A stretch of DNA of 64,000 nucleotides, taken from the NCBI RefSeq assembly GCF_016124105.1, contig NZ_JADGMQ010000004.1, forward strand, positions 124,001-188,000, read 5' to 3'. Numbering within the stretch: position 1 is the stretch's first letter; the number at the start of each line of letters is the position of its first letter. The position numbers and the translations under genes were made by a program. The stretch is from Aquamicrobium zhengzhouense. GTDB taxonomy: Bacteria; Pseudomonadota; Alphaproteobacteria; Rhizobiales; Rhizobiaceae. Below the pieces are notes generated by a model. That model worked only from the letters and a program-made list of their open reading frames with translations. It was not told the DNA's origin and made no database searches. Shown here one piece after another: positions 46,211 to 54,955 of the stretch.

Positions 46211-46235
46211 GGAACCTTGCTCGCAGCCGCGAGTT
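46211..46235 (+). promoter_or_regulatory. Candidate EcfG/RpoE2-type stress promoter of ku-ligD (GGAAC-N16-AGTT)
   Basis: GGAAC at 46211-46215 and AGTT at 46232-46235 with 16 bases between, 28 bases before the ku start. The mismatch is only in the first -10 base. Confidence 0.6.
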
Positions 46236-46263
46236 CATTGGGGCAACAGCAAGGGAGTTCAGA

Positions 46264-47106
46264 ATGGCGCCGCGCGCGATCTGGAAAGGGCACCTCAGCA
46301 TCGATGAGCTCTCATGTGCCGTCGCGCTTTATTCAGCGGCCACAACTTCCGAGCGTGTTTCGTTTCACATGGTCAACAAGAAGACCGGCAATCGGGTTCG
46401 CCGGGAATATGTAGATGAGCAGACTGGTAAACCCGTGCCGCGCGAAGACCAGGTGAAAGGATACGAAACCGCGAAGAACAATTACATCATCCTCGAGCCC
46501 GAGGAGATCGCATCCGCCACGCCGCAGGGAGACAAAACGCTCTCCATTGAGGATTTCATCCCCTGCTCGGACGTCGACACGGCCTATTTCGACAAGCCGT
46601 ACTTCCTGACGCCTGCCGATGATGAGTCCGAGGAAGCATTCGTCCTGATACGTGAGGGCCTGCGTGCGAAGAAGGTCGCCGCTATTGCACGTGCCGTCTT
46701 GTTCCGTCGGGTGCGAACCGTGATGATCCGTCCCCGCGGCCGAGGATTACTCGCGAACACCCTGAACTTCGACTACGAGGTTCTGCCTGCGGAAAAGGCC
46801 TTTGAAGACCTGCCGGATCTTAAGATCAAAGGCGAGATGCTGGATCTTGCCAAGCACATCATCACAACAAAGAAGAGTGAATTCGATCCTTCAACCTTTG
46901 ATGACCGCTACGATGCGGCCCTTGCAGAACTGGTAAAGGCCAAGGCTGAAGGTCGCGAGATCAAGCTTGCGAAGAAGGAGCCGGAAGGCAAGGTCATCGA
47001 TCTGATGGCGGCGCTGCGTGAAAGCGCGAAACTTGCCAAGCCGGCAGCAAAAGCCGGCAAGTCTGCCGCGAAGACAACTGGCGAGAAGAAGCGCAAGGCA
47101 AGCTAA
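46264..47106 (+). CDS. ku: Ku protein of non-homologous end joining (first copy)
   Basis: 280 residues, a prokaryotic Ku beta-barrel domain (RAIWKGHLSI, then FHMVNKKTGNRV, YVDEQTGKPV, DFIPCSDVDTAYFDKPYFL) with a Lys/Ala-rich C-terminal tail of about 30 residues that should bind DNA or recruit LigD. The homodimer threads onto double-strand ends. AAGGGAG lies before the ATG at 46264. The ligD gene begins three bases after the stop, so the pair is one operon, divergent from glpD. Confidence 0.96.
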   Translation: MAPRAIWKGHLSIDELSCAVALYSAATTSERVSFHMVNKKTGNRVRREYVDEQTGKPVPREDQVKGYETAKNNYIILEPEEIASATPQGDKTLSIEDFIPCSDVDTAYFDKPYFLTPADDESEEAFVLIREGLRAKKVAAIARAVLFRRVRTVMIRPRGRGLLANTLNFDYEVLPAEKAFEDLPDLKIKGEMLDLAKHIITTKKSEFDPSTFDDRYDAALAELVKAKAEGREIKLAKKEPEGKVIDLMAALRESAKLAKPAAKAGKSAAKTTGEKKRKAS

Positions 47107-47109
47107 GTC

Positions 47110-49605
47110 ATGGCGCTCGAAACCTATCAGCAGAAACGGGACTTCAAGAAGACTCCCGAGCCGAAGGGCAAACCTGCCAAGCGGGCCAAGGGCAACAGCT
47201 TCGTCATGCAGAAGCACGATGCCCGCAGGCTACATTACGATTTACGACTGGAGATGGACGGCGTCCTCGTCAGCTGGGCGGTTACACGCGGCCCAAGCTT
47301 CGTTCCTTCCGAAAAGCGCCTGGCGGTGCATGTCGAAGACCACCCGCTCGAATATGGCACCTTCGAGGGGACAATCCCGAAAGGTGAGTATGGCGGCGGC
47401 ACCGTCATCGTCTGGGATCGAGGAACATGGTCACCCGTTTTCGACATGAAAAAGGGCATGGCCAAGGGGCATCTGGAGTTCGAACTTCAGGGCGAGAAGC
47501 TCAATGGTCGTTGGCACCTTGTGCGAATGCCGCGCAGGGCTCGCGAGAAGCGCGACAACTGGCTGCTTATCAAGGCTGATGACGAGTTCGCGCGTGGAGA
47601 AGAAGATGGCGACATTCTCGAAGAGCGGCCAGAATCAATAATCACCGGTCGCACAATCGCGGATGTCGAAAACGAAGCACCCGGCTGGTCATCCAAGACA
47701 GGCAAGATCGCGAAGAAGTCAGCTCCCGAAACGAAGGGGCAGCAGGCAGCGCTGCCGGATTTCGTTTCGCCGCAGCTGGCAACCCTCAAGCCTCAGGCAC
47801 CATCGGGCAAGGGCTGGATCCACGAGATCAAGTTCGACGGCTATCGGCTCCAGGCGCGGATCGATAACGGCACCGTCAAATTGTTGACCAGAAGCGGCCT
47901 CGACTGGACTGACAAGTTTGGCAAGGAAGTTCCACATTCGCTTGCTGCCCTGCCCTGCGAACAAGTCATCCTCGACGGCGAACTCGTTGTGGAGGGTGCC
48001 GGTGGTGCGTCGGACTTCTCAGCGCTGCAGGCCGATCTCAGCGAAGGCCGCAGCGACCGGTTCATCTTCTTTGCTTTCGACCTCCTGCATCGCGACGGGA
48101 GGGACTTGCAAGGCGTGCCATTGCTGGAGCGCAAGGCGGAACTGGAAGCGCTGTTAAAAGGAGCACCCTCCTGTCTGCGCTACAGCGAACACTTTGAAGA
48201 AGACGGCGAGATGATCCTGCGTCACGCCTGCAGGCTGAGCCTAGAAGGCGTCATCTCCAAACGAGCGAACGCCAAGTATCAGTCAGGACGAAACAAGGAC
48301 TGGATCAAGTCCAAATGCGCAAAGCGTCAGGAGATGGTGGTCGCTGGTTACGTGCCCTCCTCCACTTCGCAAAAAGCCATCGGCTCCCTCGTTCTGGGCG
48401 TTTTCGATGATGGTAATTTGCGTCATGTTGGCCGTGTCGGCACCGGGTTCAGTCGCACCGTTGCAGAGGACCTGTTCAAGCAGCTCTCAAAGCTGGAGCA
48501 ACGAGAATCTCCTTTCAAGGACAAGCTCGACGCAACCGCGCGTAGGGGCGTGATCTTCGTCAAGCCGGAACTGGTGGCGGAAGTAGAGTTCCGCGCCTGG
48601 ACCGCAGATGGCAATTTGCGACACGCCGCCTTTCGTGGAATCCGCGAAGACAAGCCAGCGACGGAGGTCGTCCTTGAAGGAGAAATCACACAGCCGGGCT
48701 CGTCTTCCGCGCGAGCGAAATCAAGAGTTTCGCTGACCCATCCGGACCGCGTCTATTGGAAAGACGTCGGCGTCACCAAGGAGGGTCTTGCCGCCTATTA
48801 CGCCGAGGTGTGGCGGTTCATGAGCCCGCATCTTGTTACGCGTCCGCTCGCCTTGCTTCGCTGTCCTGGCGGCACCGCTCAGCAGTGTTTCTTTCAAAAG
48901 CATGGCTGGAGAGGAATGAGCGGGGAAATTCTGAAAGCGTTCGATCCGCAGGATGACAGCGACGACAACACATTAATAGCGATCGACAGCCTGGATGGAC
49001 TGACCGGTCTGGTCCAAGGCGGTGCCTTGGAGATCCACACCTGGCAGGCAACTCTAACGGCACTGGAAAAGCCTGACCAGATCGTGATGGATCTCGATCC
49101 TGATGAAGCTGTCACATGGGATGTCATGATCGAAGCCGCGCATGAGGTGAGGCAGCGGCTCGAGGCAGCCGGGCTAAACGCGTTCATCAAGACAACCGGG
49201 GGCAAGGGCTTGCACATCGTCGCCCCCCTGACGCCCAGGGCCGGGTGGGACGAAATGAAAGACTTCGCCCGATCGATCGCTGATGGCATGGAGAGCGATA
49301 CACCCGATCGCTTCATCGCCAAGTCGAGCAAAGCTAAACGCAAGGGCAAGATATTCGTCGACTATTTGCGGAACTCGCGTGGTGCCACCGCGATCGCGCC
49401 CTATTCCAGCCGCGCACGAGATGGCGCTACCGTGTCGATGCCACTCGAATGGGACGAGGTTTCGCCGTCGATCAAGTCCTCACATTTTACCGTGACAAAT
49501 GCAGTCGCAAGGGTGGCCAACTTAAGGAGTGATCCTTGGGCAGACTTCCGCAAATCGGAGGTCCCATTGCAGACCGCGCGAAAAGGCTCCCGCCGCGAAA
49601 AGTAA
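47110..49605 (+). CDS. ligD: DNA ligase D, multifunctional end-joining enzyme
   Basis: 831 residues in the order phosphoesterase, ligase, polymerase. The PE domain (about 10-170) has His36, His42 and Asp44 in QKHDARRLHYDLRLE. The ATP-dependent ligase (about 220-520) has the catalytic Lys241 in HEIKFDGYR. The primase-like polymerase (about 545-820) has metal residues Asp661 and Asp663 in MDLDPDE. It heals, fills and seals broken ends together with Ku. This order is the Pseudomonas-type arrangement. It ends two bases before the stop of the second, convergent ku gene. Confidence 0.97.
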   Translation: MALETYQQKRDFKKTPEPKGKPAKRAKGNSFVMQKHDARRLHYDLRLEMDGVLVSWAVTRGPSFVPSEKRLAVHVEDHPLEYGTFEGTIPKGEYGGGTVIVWDRGTWSPVFDMKKGMAKGHLEFELQGEKLNGRWHLVRMPRRAREKRDNWLLIKADDEFARGEEDGDILEERPESIITGRTIADVENEAPGWSSKTGKIAKKSAPETKGQQAALPDFVSPQLATLKPQAPSGKGWIHEIKFDGYRLQARIDNGTVKLLTRSGLDWTDKFGKEVPHSLAALPCEQVILDGELVVEGAGGASDFSALQADLSEGRSDRFIFFAFDLLHRDGRDLQGVPLLERKAELEALLKGAPSCLRYSEHFEEDGEMILRHACRLSLEGVISKRANAKYQSGRNKDWIKSKCAKRQEMVVAGYVPSSTSQKAIGSLVLGVFDDGNLRHVGRVGTGFSRTVAEDLFKQLSKLEQRESPFKDKLDATARRGVIFVKPELVAEVEFRAWTADGNLRHAAFRGIREDKPATEVVLEGEITQPGSSSARAKSRVSLTHPDRVYWKDVGVTKEGLAAYYAEVWRFMSPHLVTRPLALLRCPGGTAQQCFFQKHGWRGMSGEILKAFDPQDDSDDNTLIAIDSLDGLTGLVQGGALEIHTWQATLTALEKPDQIVMDLDPDEAVTWDVMIEAAHEVRQRLEAAGLNAFIKTTGGKGLHIVAPLTPRAGWDEMKDFARSIADGMESDTPDRFIAKSSKAKRKGKIFVDYLRNSRGATAIAPYSSRARDGATVSMPLEWDEVSPSIKSSHFTVTNAVARVANLRSDPWADFRKSEVPLQTARKGSRREK

Positions 49606-49607
49606 CC

Positions 49608-50468
49608 CTACTTTGTCTTGCCGCTCTTCTTTTCAGCTTCGATGCTTTTGCGGAGCGCGTCCATGATCGAGACGACGTTGGTCGCTGTCTGCGGCGCGGT
49701 TTCTTTCGTTTTCTTAGGCGCGGCCTTGCTCTGCTTCCGCTTTTTCGCGGCAATGAGTGATTTGAGGCTTTTCTGTACGGGATCTTGTACGAGGGTAGGA
49801 TCCCATTCGCGCTTCCGTTCCTCGATCAGCGTGCCAATAAGCTTGAGCGCCTTCGCGTCAGGCTTTGCGCTATCGATATCCGAAAAATAATCCTCCGCAT
49901 CGCGCACTTCATCGCCGTATCGGAGGGTCCAGACGACTATGCCCTTCCCTCTCGGCTCGAGCATAACGGCCCGCTCGCGTCGATAAAGGATGAGCCGCGC
50001 GATGCCCACCATGTCGCTTGCGGCCATGGCGTCACGAATCACCGAGAAGGCCTCTTCAGCAATCTTGTCGTCGGGGGTCAGGTAGTGCGCGGTGTCGAGG
50101 TAGATCCAGGCAATGTCGTCGCGCGGCACGAACATGTCGATATCGATCGTCCGTGTGCTCTCCAGGGCGACGGCCTCAAGCTCCTCATCTTCAAGGATAA
50201 TGAAATTGTCTTCAGAAAGCGGATACCCTTTGCGCAAATCCTGGTCTTTCACCGGCTTGCGGGTTGTATCGTCAACATATCTGCTTTCGATCGGGTTTCC
50301 TGTAGCGCGATTGATGGTGCGAAAAGACACCTTCTCTCGTGTCGTTGTCGCCGGAGCCATGGCAACTCGACAGGTTACGAGAGAGAGGCGTAGATACCCC
50401 TTCCAGAAGCTTCGCGGCGCCATATGATCAGGATCCCGGTTAATCCGGTAATGAACGGGCTGCGCCAT
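49608..50468 (-). CDS. Ku protein of non-homologous end joining (second copy)
   Basis: 286 residues with the same Ku core (RSFWKGYLRLSLVTC, RYVDDTTRKPVKDQDL, DIAWIYLDTAHYL) but clearly diverged from the upstream copy, and its C-terminus is Lys-rich (KKRKQSKAAPKKTK) followed by SIMDALRKSIEAEKKSGK, a typical LigD-contact tail. Two Ku genes around one ligD allow homo- or heterodimers. ATG 50468 has GAGGAA upstream; ATG 50423 is an alternative. A consensus stress promoter lies about 110 bases upstream. Confidence 0.96.
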   Translation of the reverse strand: MAQPVHYRINRDPDHMAPRSFWKGYLRLSLVTCRVAMAPATTTREKVSFRTINRATGNPIESRYVDDTTRKPVKDQDLRKGYPLSEDNFIILEDEELEAVALESTRTIDIDMFVPRDDIAWIYLDTAHYLTPDDKIAEEAFSVIRDAMAASDMVGIARLILYRRERAVMLEPRGKGIVVWTLRYGDEVRDAEDYFSDIDSAKPDAKALKLIGTLIEERKREWDPTLVQDPVQKSLKSLIAAKKRKQSKAAPKKTKETAPQTATNVVSIMDALRKSIEAEKKSGKTK

Positions 50469-50758
50469 CTTCAGTTCCTCGAATGAGGAATTAATGACTT
50501 ATCAACACTTATTAACCGCCGGTAAATGCTTCAGATACGCCAGAAATGTCGCTCCTGACGGTTGGCTGACATCAAAACGTAGCATTTTGGACACAGTTCC
50601 TACTGACCGAGCGCAAAGCGGCGAATTCGAAGTTCCAAATCCGTTGCATCCGGCAATCAAATCTTCCACACCTATCGTCAGGACAGGGGGACCTCTCGGT
50701 CCACAAGATTTCAGCCTGATCGACAGGCGTCTAAATTTAAACGTGTGGAGAGACTCAT
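50469..50758. other. Divergent intergenic region between second ku and the porin
   Basis: 290 bases containing the stress promoter at 50576-50600 for ku. The region is AT-rich near ku (50480-50530). No gene is seen. The porin promoter cannot be identified with confidence. Confidence 0.5.
50576..50600 (-). promoter_or_regulatory. Consensus EcfG/RpoE2-type stress promoter of the second ku gene
   Basis: Read on the minus strand: GGAAC (50600-50596), 16 bases, CGTT (50579-50576). This matches the general stress consensus at every conserved position. The 5' leader to the ku ATG would be about 100 bases. Confidence 0.7.
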
Positions 50759-51793
50759 ATGAACATCAAGGGGCTTCTCGTCAGCTCTGCTGCTGCGGTC
50801 GTAGCTGTTTCCGGCGCACACGCTGCCGACGCTATCATTATCGCTGAGCCGGAGCCAATGGAATATGTTCGCATCTGCGACACCTATGGCACGGGTTATT
50901 TCTACATTCCGGGCACCGAGACCTGCCTGAAGATCGGCGGCTACCTCCGCTATCAGATGGAATACCAGAAGGAGCGCGGTGCAGATTACCGCTTTGGCAA
51001 GCTTGCTCGCTTTGCTCCTCAGTTCACCGCCAAGAACGCGACTGAGTGGGGAACCCTGACCAGCTTCGCTCAGGTCAATTTCGACTGGGCCAGCAATGGC
51101 GAGTGGTTTGCTAGCGGCCCTGGCCAGAACACCAATCTCGAGCATGTCTACATCTCGCTCGACAATGGCACCACCAGCTTCCTTGTTGGTAGGACCGACA
51201 CTCCGTTCTACGAGTTCCTCGGCTACTGGGCTGGCCCGACCCTTCACGAAGGCACCTACAGCGGTGGTAACCGCGCACAGGTTCGCCTTTCCTACGACGC
51301 GGGCAACGGCCTGGGCTTCGTGGTGGCAGCTGTTGAGAACAACAACACCTCGCAGTTCGATCCGGGCATCGAAGCTGGCGTCAAGTTCGATCAGAACTGG
51401 GGCTGGATCGCTGGTGCGGTTGCCTATGACACCGATGCAGAGCAGTTCGCTGCACGTGCTGGCGTTGGTGTGAACTTCACCCCGAGCATCTCCGCAAGCC
51501 TTCACTTCATGTATGCTGATGACTCCCGCACCGGCATGTACGACCTGTACGACGCCTGGTTTGCTTCGGTCGCCAACCAGGCTGAGTGGTCTGTTCTTGC
51601 TGGCCTGAGCGCTGGTCTGACCGACAAGGTCAGCCTGAACGGTCATGTCCAGTACTTCGACACCGAAGAGTGGACCGCAGCAGCTAACGTTGCTTGGACC
51701 CCGGTTAATGGCCTGACCATCACCCCGGAAATCGCTTACGAGTCGGTTACCCGTAACACCATGGGTCTCCTGCGCTTCCAGCGTAATTTCTAA
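50759..51793 (+). CDS. Outer-membrane porin, Rhizobiales type
   Basis: 344 residues with a signal peptide (1-22, ending SGAHA) and the mature start typical of this porin family: a YVRICDTYGTGYFYIPG segment with two Cys around a loop, then KIGGYLRYQMEY. The rest is an alternating beta-strand barrel, ending in aromatic Phe (FQRNF), the outer-membrane assembly signal. It is the major type of passive channel in these bacteria. GGAGAG lies before the ATG. A strong terminator follows. Confidence 0.95.
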   Translation: MNIKGLLVSSAAAVVAVSGAHAADAIIIAEPEPMEYVRICDTYGTGYFYIPGTETCLKIGGYLRYQMEYQKERGADYRFGKLARFAPQFTAKNATEWGTLTSFAQVNFDWASNGEWFASGPGQNTNLEHVYISLDNGTTSFLVGRTDTPFYEFLGYWAGPTLHEGTYSGGNRAQVRLSYDAGNGLGFVVAAVENNNTSQFDPGIEAGVKFDQNWGWIAGAVAYDTDAEQFAARAGVGVNFTPSISASLHFMYADDSRTGMYDLYDAWFASVANQAEWSVLAGLSAGLTDKVSLNGHVQYFDTEEWTAAANVAWTPVNGLTITPEIAYESVTRNTMGLLRFQRNF

Positions 51794-51815
51794 TCGATCT
51801 CTTACATCGTTCGAA

Positions 51816-51844
51816 AAACCCGGCAGGAGACTGCCGGGTTTTTT
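51816..51844 (+). terminator. Rho-independent terminator of the porin gene
   Basis: AAACCCGGCAG (51816-51826), loop GAGA, CTGCCGGGTTT (51831-51841), then TTT. An 11-bp perfect stem 22 bases after the stop. Confidence 0.95.
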
Positions 51845-51954
51845 GCTGCGTGCGAAATTGAGGCCCGGTGCCGTATTCGGTCATCCCTTGTTGCCACTTG
51901 ACTTCCCTTCTACTCCCTCGCCTATCACTAGCTGGATTGGGGATGATGAGGACC

Positions 51955-53121
51955 ATGACCGAGATTCCAGCACGCGCGCAGATCAACCTCTCGAACTGGC
52001 GGGTCAATCCAGCCAGCCGTTACAGCTTCCAACATGTCGCCGAATTCGTGCCGGTCGCCATGATCTCCTATGGCAAGGGAGAGAGCCAGCCGCCGGCTGC
52101 TGAAGGAAAGCTCAATGACATTCAGCTCTCCGATCCGGACGGGACCGCCATTTCGGCGCTTGACCATATGCGCCGGTCTCACACCGACCATCTTGTCGTG
52201 ATGCGCGACGGTGAAGTCATCGCCGAATGGCTTGAAGAAGGCGCTGACGCCTCGCGACCACATCTTGTCTTCTCGATCTCGAAATCGGTGACCGGGCTTC
52301 TTGCCGGGATCGCGGTTGCTGACGGCAAACTTGACCCTGAGGCACTGATCCCCGCCTATGTGCCTTCGATGCAGGGCTCCGGCTATGCCAGCGCGCGCGT
52401 GCGCGATCTCCTCGACATGACTGCCGACATCGATTTCGACGAGGAGTATCTCGATGATGGCGGCGCATTCGACCGCTACCGCAGGGCCATGCTATGGAAC
52501 CCAGAGCGCCCGGAGATCACGCCCGAGACGATGGAAGAGTTCCTTGCCAGTGTCGGAACTCCCAAGAACGACCACGGCAAACGCTTCTACTATGCCTCGC
52601 CCAACACGGATCTTCTTGGGCTGGTCATCGAGCGTGCAACTGGAGTCCGTCTGCACCAATACCTTGCTGATCGCCTGTGGCATCCGATGGGCGCGAAGGG
52701 CGCAGCCAATGTTACGGTTGACCGCGTTGGAACGGCACGCGCCGCTGGCGGTATCAGCATGACGACGCGCGATCTTGCTCGCATGGGACAGCTCGTCCTC
52801 GATTTTGGACGCAACTCCCAAGGTGAGCAGGTCGTACCGGAAGACTGGGTCCAAGATCTTCGCAACAATGGGGATCGTCAGGCCTGGGTCGATGGCAACT
52901 TCATGGACATGTTCGAGAATGGACGATACCGCTCATGCTGGTATGACGTCGGTGATGGTCGCCGAAGTTTCGCCGCGGTGGGCATCCATGGACAGTGGCT
53001 GTGGGTCGATCCGACAAACCGCGCCATAATCGCCAAGACGTCTTCGCGTCCCGCTCCCAGCGATGACGACGAAACCGCTCTGGAAATTCACTCCCTCTCG
53101 CAAATCGCGAGATCATTTTAG
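51955..53121 (+). CDS. Serine hydrolase of the beta-lactamase/EstB family
   Basis: 388 residues. The catalytic SxxK motif is SISK with Ser107 and Lys110, followed by a class C-like YASPNTDLLG (the Y-x-N equivalent) and a late HGQWLW segment in place of the KTG motif. Such enzymes are esterases, peptidases or amide hydrolases; the substrate cannot be told. No signal peptide is visible, so it is probably cytoplasmic. Start codons ATG 51943, 51946 and 51955 are all possible; 51955 is kept as the nearest to GAGG. The aminotransferase gene starts 14 bases after its stop. Confidence 0.85.
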   Translation: MTEIPARAQINLSNWRVNPASRYSFQHVAEFVPVAMISYGKGESQPPAAEGKLNDIQLSDPDGTAISALDHMRRSHTDHLVVMRDGEVIAEWLEEGADASRPHLVFSISKSVTGLLAGIAVADGKLDPEALIPAYVPSMQGSGYASARVRDLLDMTADIDFDEEYLDDGGAFDRYRRAMLWNPERPEITPETMEEFLASVGTPKNDHGKRFYYASPNTDLLGLVIERATGVRLHQYLADRLWHPMGAKGAANVTVDRVGTARAAGGISMTTRDLARMGQLVLDFGRNSQGEQVVPEDWVQDLRNNGDRQAWVDGNFMDMFENGRYRSCWYDVGDGRRSFAAVGIHGQWLWVDPTNRAIIAKTSSRPAPSDDDETALEIHSLSQIARSF

Positions 53122-53135
53122 CCTGCAGGTTCGTT

Positions 53136-54248
53136 ATGACGGCTCGCCCACCTTTCACGCCTCTCGTTCAATCCCTCCCCGCTTCCGTTCCATTTGTTGG
53201 TCCGGAAGCACAGGAAAGAGCACGAGGCCGCAATTTCCGTGCACGTCTTGGCGCGAATGAAAACGGCTTCGGTCCCTCGCCCAGAGTGAAGGACGCCATT
53301 CGTGCCGCGGCCGGTGACGCCTGGAAATACGCCGATCCTGAACATCACGAACTGAAGGGCGCTCTGGCTCAGCACCTCGGTGTAGGAACGAACAATATCG
53401 TCATCGACAGCGGTATAGACGGCCTCCTTGGACTGGTGGTGCGCCTGATCGTGTCAGAAGGCGTTCCCGTGGTCACTTCCCTCGGCGCCTACCCCACTTT
53501 CAACTATCATGTTGCAGGTTTTGGCGGGCGGTTGGTCACGGTTCCCTACGTGAACGACAAGGAGGACATCCAGAGCCTGCTCGACGCGGTACGCCGTGAG
53601 AACGCTCCTCTGGTTTATCTTGCCAACCCGGACAACCCGATGGGTACCTGGTGGGAAGCGAACGCGATCAACCAGATGATCGAAGCGCTGCCCGAGACCA
53701 CTCTCCTGGTGCTCGACGAAGCCTATTGTGAAACTGCGCCCGCTTCGTCCGTGCCCGCTATTGATGTCAGCCGCCCCAACGTCATTCGTATGCGCACTTT
53801 CTCGAAGGCCTACGGCCTCGCAGGCATGCGCGTTGGCTATGCAATTGGCGAAGAAGGCCTCATCAACGCCTTTGACAAAATCCGCAACCATTTCGGCATG
53901 AACCGCCTGGCGATGGCGGCTGCGCATGCGGCGCTTGAGGATCAGGACTATCTGAGCGGCATCATCGAGCAGGTGGCGGAAGCACGCGAAAGGATTGGTC
54001 GCATTGCTGCGGATAACGGCCTCAGCGTGCTCCCCTCTGCAACGAACTTCGTTGCGATTGATTGCGGCCGGGATGGCGCCTTCGCGATGCAGGTGATGAA
54101 AGAGCTCATCGCACGCGATGTTTTTGCCAGAAAGCCCATGTCGCCGATCCAGGATCGATGCATCCGCATCAGTGTCGGCCCAGCCGAAGAACTTGATGTC
54201 TTCGAGGCTGAGTTGCCAGCTGCGCTTGCAGCGGCATCTGAAGCTTAG
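53136..54248 (+). CDS. PLP-dependent aminotransferase, histidinol-phosphate aminotransferase-like
   Basis: 370 residues, fold type I. LGANENGFGPSP, the LVYLANPDNPMGT loop, DEAY and the PLP lysine Lys224 in TFSKAYGLAGMRVG are all present. It matches the HisC-like branch, but the N-terminal text and the solitary location away from his genes argue for a different physiological substrate, such as an aromatic or other amino acid. It probably shares a transcript with the serine hydrolase. Confidence 0.88.
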   Translation: MTARPPFTPLVQSLPASVPFVGPEAQERARGRNFRARLGANENGFGPSPRVKDAIRAAAGDAWKYADPEHHELKGALAQHLGVGTNNIVIDSGIDGLLGLVVRLIVSEGVPVVTSLGAYPTFNYHVAGFGGRLVTVPYVNDKEDIQSLLDAVRRENAPLVYLANPDNPMGTWWEANAINQMIEALPETTLLVLDEAYCETAPASSVPAIDVSRPNVIRMRTFSKAYGLAGMRVGYAIGEEGLINAFDKIRNHFGMNRLAMAAAHAALEDQDYLSGIIEQVAEARERIGRIAADNGLSVLPSATNFVAIDCGRDGAFAMQVMKELIARDVFARKPMSPIQDRCIRISVGPAEELDVFEAELPAALAAASEA

Positions 54249-54272
54249 CGCCTGACTTTTTGCTTGCGCTTA

Positions 54273-54290
54273 ATTGAACGTTCGTTCCAT
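54273..54290. promoter_or_regulatory. Possible TetR operator
   Basis: GAACGTTC (54277-54284) is a perfect dyad inside an AT-rich frame (ATTGAACGTTCGTTCCA), 25 bases before the start of the frameshifted TetR gene. TetR regulators commonly bind such a site over their own promoter. Confidence 0.4.
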
Positions 54291-54309
54291 TTTGTCCGTG
54301 GAGGACAGA

Positions 54310-54955
54310 ATGGCGCGAACGGTCGGGTCCAGTGGCAAGCGTACCCAGAGGCTGATCCGAGAGGCAGCTGCTGCCTTGATTGCTCGGCATGGGTTTGACG
54401 CCATGTCCATGCGCCAGCTAGCGGCAGAGGTCGGCGTTCAGGTTGCCGCGCTCTACCGCTACTTTCCGACCAAAGAGGATCTGCTCTTCTCCTTGTTGAG
54501 GGAGCATCTGGAAGAACTTTCGGCGAGGTCGACCCAAACGCCGATTGCAAGTGGAGCCCCGGCCCGCCGCCTGACTGCGTTCTTAGCGAATCACATTGAA
54601 TTCCACATCGCGCGACGCCACTCCACTCATATAAGCAACATGGAAGCTTCGTTCCCTGTCTCCGGAACGCTTGAGCGCGATCCTCAAGGTGCGCAATGCC
54701 AATGAAAAGCAGTTGCGCCCGATCTTGCGAGACGGAAGCGCCGAAGGCACGTTCATTGTCGAAGACGTTAAACTGACGGCGATGGCGATCATTCAGATGA
54801 TCACCGGTGTCATCGTTTGGTTTCGGCCGAACGAGCGTCTTTCCGTGGAAGAAGTGACTGCTACTTATCACCGGATGACCCTACGCCTGCTTGGCGTCGG
54901 GGAGGCGAGGGAGCTAGCCGATGTACGACCACGTCATGAACTTCGGGCTGGGTGA
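54310..54955 (+). pseudogene. TetR-family regulator interrupted by a +1 frameshift
   Basis: From ATG 54310 (site GGAGGA) the frame gives a TetR N-terminal domain (MSMRQLAAEVGVQVAALYRYFPTKED) and the start of the ligand domain (HIEFHIARRHSTHISNME), then at about 54643-54646 goes off into a stop. The next frame continues with the expected C-terminal part from LRSLSPERL through AMAIIQMITGVIVWFRPNERLS to 54955. One base too many near GGAAGC would explain it. The join restores a normal-length TetR protein of about 210 residues. It precedes the leucine catabolic genes, which it would regulate. Confidence 0.8.

Noticed and set aside
50499-50525. DnaA box (TTATCAACA) and CtrA box (TTAA-N7-TAAA) before the second ku gene
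   Set aside because: Each has a mismatch at a conserved position, and AT-rich intergenic DNA yields such matches by chance.
50711-51646. Minus-strand frame of 311 codons opposite the porin
   Set aside because: It is a shadow frame of the porin gene, whose signal peptide and beta-strands are clear.
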